This document shows, one piece after another, positions 1-5,187 of a stretch of DNA of 7,859 bases. The DNA lies in contig JAAZHF010000355.1 of assembly GCA_012510865.1 (NCBI GenBank), positions 1-7,859 of the forward strand, in the 5' to 3' direction. The translations under genes were made by a program, and so were the position numbers. The stretch is from Gammaproteobacteria bacterium (GTDB lineage Bacteria; Pseudomonadota; Gammaproteobacteria; Xanthomonadales; Xanthomonadaceae). How positions within the stretch are numbered: position 1 is the stretch's first letter; every line of letters begins with the position of its first letter. The notes beneath the pieces are model-generated. The model searched no databases. It saw nothing but the letters and a program-made list of their open reading frames with translations, and had not been told where the DNA came from.

Positions 1-430
1 CGGCGGGACGGTAGACGTCGGCGCTGACCACCATCACCTTCTTCTTCCGCTTCTCCTTCAGCAGCTTCGCGAGCTTGCCGACGGTGGTGGTCTTGCCCGC
101 GCCCTGCAGGCCGGCCATCAGGATCACCGCCGGGGCCGGCACGTTGAGGTTGAGGTCCGCGGCGGCCGCGCCCATGACCGCGGTCAGCTCGTCGCGCACC
201 ACCTTGATCAGGGCCTGGCCCGGCGTCAGCGACTTCAGGACTTCCTGGCCGACGGCCCGCACCTTGATGCGCTCGATCAGCGCCTGCACCACGGGCAGCG
301 CGACGTCGGCCTCGAGCAGGGCGATGCGGACCTCGCGGGTGGCCTCGCGGATGTTCTCCTCGGTCAGCCGGCCGCGGCCGCGCAGGCGCTCGATGGTGCC
401 GGAGAGGCGCTGGGTGAGGGATTCGAACAT
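1..430 (-). CDS. ffh: Signal recognition particle GTPase Ffh, N-terminal part (runs off left edge)
   Basis: Ffh is the SRP54-type GTPase that binds 4.5S RNA and signal peptides and targets ribosomes to FtsY at the inner membrane. The 143 residues visible begin MFESLTQRLSGTIERLRGRG, the typical Ffh start. They cover the helical N domain (about residues 1-95) and the start of the G domain, with the P-loop GLQGAGKTT at residues 107-115 and the following VVSADVYRPA stretch. The rest of the G domain and the methionine-rich M domain lie beyond the window. The ATG at 430-428 is preceded by an AGG at a 7-nt spacing, and the N-terminus agrees with the family. A candidate -10 box lies about 35 nt upstream. 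The gene follows the molybdenum-cofactor operon in the same direction but is separated from it by a REP-like hairpin and probably has its own promoter. Confidence 0.97.
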   Translation of the reverse strand, partial: MFESLTQRLSGTIERLRGRGRLTEENIREATREVRIALLEADVALPVVQALIERIKVRAVGQEVLKSLTPGQALIKVVRDELTAVMGAAAADLNLNVPAPAVILMAGLQGAGKTTTVGKLAKLLKEKRKKKVMVVSADVYRPA

Positions 431-462
431 GCAGGGACCTGGGGCGGTGGATCAGGCCGGCC

Positions 463-468
463 AGTATA
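463..468 (-). promoter_or_regulatory. Candidate -10 box of the ffh promoter
   Basis: On the minus strand the hexamer reads TATACT, 5 of 6 matches to the sigma-70 -10 consensus, in an otherwise very GC-rich stretch. It would place a transcription start near 456 and give a leader of about 26 nt before the ffh ATG. No convincing -35 hexamer is seen at 16-18 nt spacing. The call rests on the -10 sequence and its position between the REP element and ffh. Confidence 0.4.
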
Positions 469-506
469 GCTTTCGGGTAGACGGCTTCCGCACTGCGCCC
501 CCATGG

Positions 507-584
507 CCCTGTAGGAGCAGCTATAGCTGCGACCGGCGGGACGCAGCCGCGCGCGGGTCGCAGGCTGTAGCTGCTCCTACAGGG
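507..584. repeat. REP-like palindromic element (imperfect inverted repeat, 28/29-nt arms)
   Basis: The arms at 507-534 and 556-584 are reverse complements apart from one transition and one extra base; a 21-nt GC-rich loop lies between them. The left arm contains its own perfect 14-bp palindrome, GCAGCTATAGCTGC (517-530). The outer ends carry GTAGGAGCAGC and GCTGCTCCTAC, a pattern that in my recollection recurs as dispersed REP-type repeats in Xanthomonadaceae and Pseudomonas, often mobilised by REP-associated tyrosine transposases; none is in this window. The hairpin lies between the last gene of the Moco operon and ffh, so it may shape the operon's 3' end, but no T-run follows it on the minus strand. 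The right arm supplies the stop codon of the upstream gene (577-579). Confidence 0.8.
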
Positions 585-957
585 GCGCTGGGCCGCGGGT
601 GGGATCGGGGGGCCGGCGCCGCGCCGGAGGGCCGCGGTGGCGCACGCTGTCGCGGACGTCGACTTCGAAGGCGAGCCTGAGCGGCGCGCCGCCCGGCGAC
701 AGCACGAATTCAAGCGCGTCGCGGCAGGGCAGCCGGCCGACGTAGGCGCCGACCGCGCCGGCGGGCAGCAGGAAGGTCCAGTCGTCGCCCTCGACCTCGA
801 GCCGGGGCGAAGTGTCTTCCGACAGCCGCAGGCGCTGCCGCAGGGCCGCGTCGCCCGCACGCGTCTCGTTCACCAGCTCCCCGCCCGCGAGCAGCCGGGC
901 GAGCCCGTCCTCGTCGATCCGCAGGCGCAGCGACTGGCCCTGCACCTGGACCTTCAT
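577..957 (-). CDS. Small uncharacterised protein coupled to moaE (possibly DUF7009-like)
   Basis: This 126-residue protein opens MKVQVQGQSLRLRIDEDGLA and alternates short hydrophobic and charged stretches, suggesting a small beta-rich cytosolic domain up to about residue 104 (through LRLAFEVDVRDS). No signal peptide, membrane segment or catalytic motif is visible. The pattern 'MKxxxxGxSLRLRL' with a mid-protein LxxDWxF-type stretch resembles small proteins I recall as DUF7009, found near moa genes; this is from memory and tentative. The start ATG (957-955) overlaps the moaE stop TGA (956-954) as ATGA, and AGGG lies 6 nt upstream, so translation is probably coupled to moaE. The last 20 or so residues (GPPARRRPPDPTRGPAPL) are proline/arginine-rich low-complexity sequence, and the TAG stop lies inside the REP-like element, so the original C-terminus may have been altered. 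Any role in Moco metabolism is guilt by association. Confidence 0.75.
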   Translation of the reverse strand: MKVQVQGQSLRLRIDEDGLARLLAGGELVNETRAGDAALRQRLRLSEDTSPRLEVEGDDWTFLLPAGAVGAYVGRLPCRDALEFVLSPGGAPLRLAFEVDVRDSVRHRGPPARRRPPDPTRGPAPL

Positions 958-1478
958 CGCCGGCCCTGCCCCGCCGGCGTGCCGTGGCCGCCGCCTTCGC
1001 CAGCGGCCGCGTCGCCGGCCTGCCCGCGACCGTCGACGCACAGCGAGCAGCCTTCGCTCCAGGCGCTGTCGCCGTCCTCGTAGTGCTCCTGCTTCCAGAT
1101 CGGGCTGGTGTGCTTCACGCGCTCGATCAGCTCGCGGCAGGCGCGGAAGGCCTCGTCGCGGTGGGGCGTGCCCGCGGCCACCACCACCGCGGGATCGCCC
1201 ACCGCCAGGCGCCCCTTGGCGTGGGCGACGTACAGCCGCACCTTCGGACCGAAGCGGCCCTCGATGTCGCTGCAGATCGCCCGGAACCCGTTGAGCGCCA
1301 GCGGCTCGAACATGTCGTAGCTGACGCCGGCCACCGTGCGGCCGTGGTTCAGGTCACGCACCCGTCCGACGAACATCGCGAAGCCGCCGAAGCCCGGGTC
1401 GGACACGAAGTCCAGCGCGGCGGCCGGATCCAGGCGCCCGTCGGCGACATCGAGCACGGCGGCGTGGAAACGGTCCAC
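954..1478 (-). CDS. moaE: Molybdopterin synthase catalytic subunit MoaE
   Basis: MoaE is the large subunit of molybdopterin synthase, which transfers sulfur from thiocarboxylated MoaD onto cyclic pyranopterin monophosphate to form the dithiolene of molybdopterin in the cytosol. The 174-residue product shows FVGRVRDLNHG (36-46), corresponding to E. coli FTGKVRNHNLG, then AAGTPHRDEAF (101-111) and the active-site block VKHTSPIWKQE (121-131). K122 and K129 match E. coli K119 and K126. The family is usually about 150 residues; here a C-terminal tail from about 143 adds a CSLC motif (144-147) and a Gly/Ala-rich end. The start is GTG at 1478-1476, 2 nt after the moaD stop; no strong Shine-Dalgarno is seen, only a G-run. 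The stop overlaps the next start as ATGA. Confidence 0.96.
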   Translation of the reverse strand: MDRFHAAVLDVADGRLDPAAALDFVSDPGFGGFAMFVGRVRDLNHGRTVAGVSYDMFEPLALNGFRAICSDIEGRFGPKVRLYVAHAKGRLAVGDPAVVVAAGTPHRDEAFRACRELIERVKHTSPIWKQEHYEDGDSAWSEGCSLCVDGRGQAGDAAAGEGGGHGTPAGQGRR

Positions 1479-1480
1479 GC

Positions 1481-1741
1481 TCAGCCCCCGCTCACCGGCG
1501 GCAGCACCGCCATCGGCACGCCCACAGGCACGGGCTCGGCGTCGCGCAGGACCGTGGTCTCGCTGGCGAAGGCCGAGGCACCGAGCAGCTCCGGCCGGTA
1601 CTCCGGCCAGTGCGCGCGCGCATGGCGGTCGAGCGCCCGGCGCAGGTCGGCGACCAGCGCGCCGTCGGGCAGTTCGAGCTGCACGCGTGCGCCCGGGTCA
1701 TGGCTGCGGAACGCGCCGAACAGGCTCAGCTCCACCTTCAC
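1481..1741 (-). CDS. moaD: Molybdopterin synthase sulfur-carrier subunit MoaD
   Basis: MoaD is a ubiquitin-fold sulfur carrier whose C-terminal Gly-Gly is adenylylated by MoeB, thiocarboxylated, and inserted into the MoaE active site. The 86-residue product begins (M)KVELSLFGAFR, the typical first beta strand, contains the LPDGALVADLRRAL turn-helix (24-37), and ends PPVSGG, the diagnostic diglycine tail. The length fits the family (about 80-90). The start is GTG at 1741-1739, overlapping the moeA stop as GTGA. It is chosen over upstream in-frame starts because a near-perfect Shine-Dalgarno (AGGAGGTGA, 1754-1746) lies just ahead and the N-terminus then matches the family. A longer reading would add 58 Gly/Arg-rich residues that lie wholly within moeA. 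The MoaD-activating enzyme MoeB is not encoded in this window. Confidence 0.95.
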   Translation of the reverse strand: MKVELSLFGAFRSHDPGARVQLELPDGALVADLRRALDRHARAHWPEYRPELLGASAFASETTVLRDAEPVPVGVPMAVLPPVSGG

Positions 1742-2991
1742 TTCGTCACCTCCTCGATCATCGGGGCCTCGAGATGCCCGGGCCCGTACACGTCCACCAT
1801 GCTGCCCGGCTCCAGCGCGTCCGCATCGGGCGGCACCACGATCCAGGCATTGGCCGCCAGCAGCGGCAGCACCTTGAACGACTCCTGGCCGTCCAGGACC
1901 CGCGCCCGCAGGCATCCATCCGCGAGCTCCACCCGCCCCTTCAGGTGGAAGCGCAGCGGCGCGCGCTTCCGGTACGGCGCGGCCAGCGGCACGCGGAGCG
2001 GCGCCTCGGGGGCCTGCCCCGACATCGCCCTCAGCGCGGGTTCGGCGAAGAAGCGCAGGCCGACGGCGGCCGACACCGGGTTGCCTGGGAGCCCGAAGAA
2101 CAGCTGGCCGCCCGGAAGCCGCGCGAACAGCAGCGGCCGCCCGGGCCGGATCGCCACCCTGTGGAAGCGGATGTCGGCGCCGAAGCCGCGCAGCGCGTCG
2201 GGCACGAAGTCATGCCGGCCCATCGACACGGCGCCGGTGCCCAGCACCACGTCGGCGCCCGACTGCAGCGCGCGCCCGAGCGCCTCCACGAAGTCGCCGA
2301 CGTCGTCGCCCACGGTCTCGCGCAGCCCCACTTCGGCGCCCGCGGCCGCGGCGCGCGCCGCGAGGAACGGTCCGTTGCTGTTGCGGATCTGGCCGGGGGC
2401 CAGCGGCTCGCGCGGGTCGTCGACCAGCTCGCGGCCGGTGTTGATCACCGCGATGCGCGGGCGCCGGCGCACCTGCACCGCCTCGATGCCGAGCGAGGCC
2501 AGCACCATCAGCCCGGCGGGATCGATGCGGGTGCCGGCCGCCATGACCGCGGCGCCGCTCGCGATGTCCTCGCCGCGCAGCCGCACGTTGTCGCCCGGCG
2601 CGACGTCCGCGGCCAGGCGGATGCGGCTCGGCCGTCCCGCTGCGTCGCGCTCCAGGATGTCCACGCGCTCCACCGGCACCACGCTGTCCAGGCCGTCGGG
2701 CATCCGCGCACCGGTCATGATTTCCCATGCGCCCGTGCCGGCCTCCACGCGCCCATCGCCGGCGGCCTGGGCCCCGGCGACCTCGAAGCTGCGCCCCGCC
2801 TCCAGCGTGCCACCGGCCGCGCGCAGCGCAAACCCGTCCATCGCCGAGTTGTCGAACGGCGGCACGTCGACCGTGCTCGCCACCGCCTCGGCCAGCACCA
2901 GGCCCAGTGCGTCGGCGACCGCCGTGCGCTCGACCGCGAGCGGGCCGGACAGGCGCAGGATCTCGCCCAGCGCGTCCTCGTAGGCCGTCAC
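1738..2991 (-). CDS. moeA: Molybdopterin molybdenumtransferase MoeA
   Basis: MoeA inserts molybdate into adenylylated molybdopterin, releasing AMP and yielding active Moco. The 417-residue length matches E. coli MoeA (411). Visible motifs are PPFDNSAMDGFALRA (44-58, the signature containing the conserved Asp), IMTGARMPDG (91-100), RLRGEDI (137-143), INTGRELV (183-190), the MogA-like block GTGAVSMGRHDF (251-262), RPGRPLLFA (282-290) and FFGLPGNPVS (298-307), followed by the C-terminal beta-barrel domain IV ending at VTK. In the 251-262 block the usual GGVS reads GAVS, a small departure. The start is GTG at 2991-2989, overlapping the moaCB stop as GTGA; only a G-rich stretch precedes it, so expression probably depends on translational coupling. 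Its upstream neighbour encodes the MoaB/MogA domain that makes its substrate. Confidence 0.97.
   Translation of the reverse strand: MTAYEDALGEILRLSGPLAVERTAVADALGLVLAEAVASTVDVPPFDNSAMDGFALRAAGGTLEAGRSFEVAGAQAAGDGRVEAGTGAWEIMTGARMPDGLDSVVPVERVDILERDAAGRPSRIRLAADVAPGDNVRLRGEDIASGAAVMAAGTRIDPAGLMVLASLGIEAVQVRRRPRIAVINTGRELVDDPREPLAPGQIRNSNGPFLAARAAAAGAEVGLRETVGDDVGDFVEALGRALQSGADVVLGTGAVSMGRHDFVPDALRGFGADIRFHRVAIRPGRPLLFARLPGGQLFFGLPGNPVSAAVGLRFFAEPALRAMSGQAPEAPLRVPLAAPYRKRAPLRFHLKGRVELADGCLRARVLDGQESFKVLPLLAANAWIVVPPDADALEPGSMVDVYGPGHLEAPMIEEVTK
1746..1754 (-). promoter_or_regulatory. Strong Shine-Dalgarno of moaD inside the moeA 3' end
   Basis: The minus strand reads AGGAGGTGA, complementary over nine bases to the 16S rRNA 3' end, with GGAGG 7 nt before the GTG start of moaD. 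It is the strongest ribosome binding site in the operon and lies within the last codons of moeA. It fixes the moaD start and may boost synthesis of the small carrier subunit relative to its neighbours. Confidence 0.85.
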
Positions 2992-3998
2992 GGGTGGCCC
3001 CCGCCATCGACCATGGCCAATGCGTGTGCCAGCAGCGGCGCCAGGATGGCCATGCCCTGGCGAGCAGCCCTCCGGCTGCCCGGCAGCGCGAACACCAGCA
3101 TGCCGCCCACCTGCACGACCTCGGCGCGGCCCAGCCAGGCCAGCGGGGTGTGCTTCGCGCCCTCGCTGCGGATCATCTCGGCGAGTCCTTCGATCCTGCG
3201 GTCGGCCACCGAGCGCAGCGCCTCGGGCGTGGCGTCACCCGGGCCGATGCCGGTGCCGCCGGTGCACAGGCAGATCCGCACGCCCTCCGCGGCCAGCGCG
3301 CGCAGGCGGCCGGCCAGGGGTTCGATGCCGTCCGGAAGCACCTCCGCGCCGTCCACCCGCGCCCCGAGCCGCCGCAGTCCCTCCACCAGCTCCGGCCCGG
3401 AACGGTCCTCGTATTCGCCGCGGCTGGCGCGGTCGCTGAGGGTCAGGACCGCGCAGGACACGCCGTCCAGGCCGGCGGGGGAGCGCGGCCGGTACTGCGC
3501 GCGCTCGTCCGCGTCCATGCCGTCGGGATGCAGCCACAGTCCGCTCTTGCCCCCTTCCTTGAACAGCAGGCGGACGCCGCCGATCCCCAACGCCGGCTCG
3601 ACCGGCTTGGTGAGGTCGTACAGCGTCAGCAGCGCGGCGCTGGCGCCGGCCAGCGCCTCCATTTCCACCCCGGTGCGGGCTTCGGTGGCGCATTCGCAGT
3701 ACACGCGGATGGCGTGGCGCCCCGGCACCGGCACGCAGCGCACCTGCACCAGCTCCAGCGGCAGCGGGTGGCAGAGCGGCATCAGCGCCGAAGCCATCTT
3801 CGCGCCCTGCAGCCCGGCGATCTCCGCCATCACCAGGGCATCGCCCTTGGGCAGGCGGCGCTCGACGATCAGCGGGAACGCGCGCGTGCCGGCCAGCAGT
3901 TCGCCCACCGCCACCGCCCGGCGGCGAGTGGGCCGCTTGTCGCGGATGTCAGCCATGTGGAAGGCCGCGGGTCCGGGTCCGGTCATGGCCTGGCTCAT
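2988..3998 (-). CDS. moaCB: Bifunctional MoaC-MoaB/MogA fusion protein
   Basis: This 336-residue protein joins two Moco enzymes. Residues about 12-155 are MoaC (cyclic pyranopterin monophosphate synthase, which acts on the MoaA product): KGDALVMAEIAGLQGAK (51-67), PLCHPL (74-79), GVEMEAL (110-116) and LYDLTK (126-131), where D128 and K131 match the E. coli catalytic residues. After a linker (about 155-176), residues about 177-332 form a MoaB/MogA molybdopterin-adenylyltransferase domain: VLTLSDRASRGEYEDRSG (184-201), CTGGTGIGPGDATPEA (245-260) and FALPGSRRA (303-311). The first ATG (3998-3996) is chosen because it overlaps the moaA stop as ATGA and starts MSQ with H14-M15, exactly the spacing in E. 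coli MoaC. However, GGAGG directly abuts this ATG, so the ATG at 3986 (residue 5) is a possible alternative. Such fusions occur in other bacteria. Confidence 0.96.
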   Translation of the reverse strand: MSQAMTGPGPAAFHMADIRDKRPTRRRAVAVGELLAGTRAFPLIVERRLPKGDALVMAEIAGLQGAKMASALMPLCHPLPLELVQVRCVPVPGRHAIRVYCECATEARTGVEMEALAGASAALLTLYDLTKPVEPALGIGGVRLLFKEGGKSGLWLHPDGMDADERAQYRPRSPAGLDGVSCAVLTLSDRASRGEYEDRSGPELVEGLRRLGARVDGAEVLPDGIEPLAGRLRALAAEGVRICLCTGGTGIGPGDATPEALRSVADRRIEGLAEMIRSEGAKHTPLAWLGRAEVVQVGGMLVFALPGSRRAARQGMAILAPLLAHALAMVDGGGHP

Positions 3999-4975
3999 CC
4001 TCCGATCGACGCAAGGTGGGGCGTGAGGCCGGTCTCGCCCTGGAAGAGGCCGTGCCCGGCGGCTTTGAGCCCGAGCTGGGTGGAGATGCGGGCCACCAGC
4101 GCCTCCTGGTCGCCGTCGGACTGCAGAAGCGGCCGGAGCGCGATCCCGAAGTCGCCGAACAGGCACAGCCGGAGGTCGCCGCGCGCGGTCACGCGCAGGC
4201 GGTTGCAGCCCGCGCAGAAGTCCTTCGAGTACGGCGCGATGATGCCCACGCGCCCGCGGTAGCCGGGGTGCGCGTACTCGCGCGCAGGACCCGCGTCGCG
4301 CGCCCGCGGCCGCAGCGTCCAGCCGGCGTCCAGCAGCTGCCCTTCCAGCAGCTCGGCGCGCAGGTGGTGGCGCTCGAAGAACGCGAGGTTGTCGCCGGTG
4401 CGCATCAGTTCGATGAAGCGGATGGCGACGTCGCGCCCGCGCAGGAAGTCGAACCAGGCCGGCAGCTCGTCGTCGTTGCGGTCGCGAAGCAGCACCGCGT
4501 TGAGCTTGACCGAGTCGAAGCCCAGCCCCAGCGCCATCTCGACGCCCTCGGTGACCTCGTCGAACCGGTCGTGGCCGGTGATGGCGTGGAAGCGGTCGCG
4601 ATCGAGCGTGTCGAGGCTGACGTTGAGGGCGGTCAGCCCCGCCTCGCGCCAGGCGCGCACGTGGCGCGGCAGGTTGCAGCCGTTGGTGGTGATCGCGACC
4701 CGCTCGATGCCCGGGACCGCGGACACGGCGGCGATCACCTGCACCAGGTCCTTGCGCAGGCTGGGCTCGCCCCCCGTCAGGCGGATCTTGCTCATGCCGA
4801 GCCGGGCGAAGGCGCGCACCAGCCGCTGGATCTCGTCCAGCTCGAGGAACCGCTGCCGGCCCCCGGCGCGGTAGCCGTCGGGCAGGCAATAGCTGCACCG
4901 GTAGTTGCAGGCCTCCGTGAGGGAAAGCCGCAGGTAGGGGAACGACCGTCCGAAACGGTCGACCAGGGCCGCCAT
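3995..4975 (-). CDS. moaA: GTP 3',8-cyclase MoaA (radical SAM)
   Basis: MoaA converts GTP to 3',8-cyclo-7,8-dihydro-GTP, the first step of Moco synthesis, using S-adenosylmethionine and two 4Fe-4S clusters. The 326-residue product (E. coli 329) aligns throughout. It has FPYLRLSLTEACNYRCSYC with the radical-SAM CxxxCxxC cluster motif near the N-terminus, RLTGGEPSLRKD for SAM binding, ITTNGCNL, NVSLDTLD, and the C-terminal cluster block DFCAGCNRLRV...LRLCLFG. It ends in the family's essential Gly-Gly (ASIGG). The ATG at 4975-4973 is chosen because GGAG lies 6 nt upstream and the N-terminus then matches E. coli; an in-frame ATG at 4987-4985 would add MENN, and a longer frame reaches into the structured leader. 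It is the first gene of the operon, and its stop overlaps moaCB as ATGA. Confidence 0.97.
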   Translation of the reverse strand: MAALVDRFGRSFPYLRLSLTEACNYRCSYCLPDGYRAGGRQRFLELDEIQRLVRAFARLGMSKIRLTGGEPSLRKDLVQVIAAVSAVPGIERVAITTNGCNLPRHVRAWREAGLTALNVSLDTLDRDRFHAITGHDRFDEVTEGVEMALGLGFDSVKLNAVLLRDRNDDELPAWFDFLRGRDVAIRFIELMRTGDNLAFFERHHLRAELLEGQLLDAGWTLRPRARDAGPAREYAHPGYRGRVGIIAPYSKDFCAGCNRLRVTARGDLRLCLFGDFGIALRPLLQSDGDQEALVARISTQLGLKAAGHGLFQGETGLTPHLASIGG

Positions 4976-4981
4976 GTTGTT

Positions 4982-4985
4982 CTCC
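4982..4985 (-). promoter_or_regulatory. Shine-Dalgarno of moaA
   Basis: The minus strand reads GGAG, 6 nt before the ATG at 4975. It decides between this start and the ATG at 4987, which it partly overlaps and which has no ribosome binding site of its own. A CUCC sequence 12 nt upstream in the leader RNA (5001-4998) is complementary to it and could mask it. Confidence 0.65.
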
Positions 4986-4993
4986 ATTCCGAT

Positions 4994-5091
4994 GCAGGGA
5001 GGCCGGACCGTTTCCAGTCCGACCCGGTGGCCGCGAAGGCCACGGCCCGGTTGCCATATCCCTGCGGACACAGGCGGCCGGGCTTGGAGTC
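4994..5091 (-). promoter_or_regulatory. Structured moaA leader RNA, candidate Moco riboswitch
   Basis: In the moaA transcript this stretch offers several strong helices. A 7-bp hairpin capped by a GAAA tetraloop (5021-5004, CGGACUG-GAAA-CGGUCCG) has one G-U pair. A hairpin at 5043-5027 has GUGGCC/GGCCAC arms. GCAGGGA (5065-5059) pairs perfectly with UCCCUGC (5000-4994) to close a domain around both hairpins. UAUGG (5058-5054), the sequence of one strand of the classic GAAA-tetraloop receptor, sits inside that domain. An alternative helix, GCCCGG (5083-5078) with CCGGGC (5050-5045), cannot form a nested structure with the closing helix. The known Moco riboswitch lies upstream of moaA in many gammaproteobacteria and, as I recall, has a GNRA loop and possible receptor. 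The position fits; the match to the Rfam consensus is unverified. Confidence 0.5.
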
Positions 5092-5117
5092 ACGGAACCA
5101 CGGTCCCGCTTGCCGCC

Positions 5118-5123
5118 AGCATA
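5118..5123 (-). promoter_or_regulatory. Possible -10 box of the moaA promoter
   Basis: On the minus strand TATGCT (4 of 6 matches to the -10 consensus) stands just upstream of the structured leader and would start a transcript near 5111 that contains the whole leader. No recognisable -35 is seen at the right distance; the 18-bp palindrome at 5138-5155 covers that position. Weak evidence, reported because it is the only AT-richer hexamer in the right place. Confidence 0.25.
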
Positions 5124-5137
5124 ACCGCTTCGCATGG

Positions 5138-5155
5138 CGACGGCTGCAGCCGTCG
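5138..5155. repeat. 18-bp perfect palindrome between moaA and ypjD
   Basis: CGACGGCTGCAGCCGTCG is its own reverse complement with no spacer. It lies in the 212-bp divergent region, 33 bp before the ypjD ATG and where the -35 of the candidate moaA promoter would be. It could be an operator for a dimeric regulator acting on one or both genes, or half of a REP-type element (it has the same GCTGCAGC-like centre style as the repeat at 507-584). The sequence alone does not decide. Confidence 0.55.
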
Positions 5156-5187
5156 AGGCCGCTCGCGCGCTATGCCAAACTGTGGCG

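Noticed and set aside
507..584. CRISPR repeat or phage attachment site
   Set aside because: There is a single inverted pair, no direct-repeat series with spacers, and the end sequences fit a REP-type palindrome.
75..680. Plus-strand open frame opposite ffh and across the REP element
   Set aside because: It is antisense to a clear ffh and has no family-like sequence or ribosome binding site.
1336..4026. Very long plus-strand open frame (about 896 codons) opposite the Moco genes
   Set aside because: It is antisense to moaD, moeA and moaCB, which have clear family motifs. Its translation is Arg/Ser/Pro/Ala-rich low complexity with no family resemblance, as expected from third-position GC bias.
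4976..5071. Extended N-terminus for MoaA (32 extra residues to a start near 5071)
   Set aside because: The extension lies in the structured leader, lacks homology to MoaA, and the ATG at 4975 has a proper Shine-Dalgarno and family-typical N-terminus.
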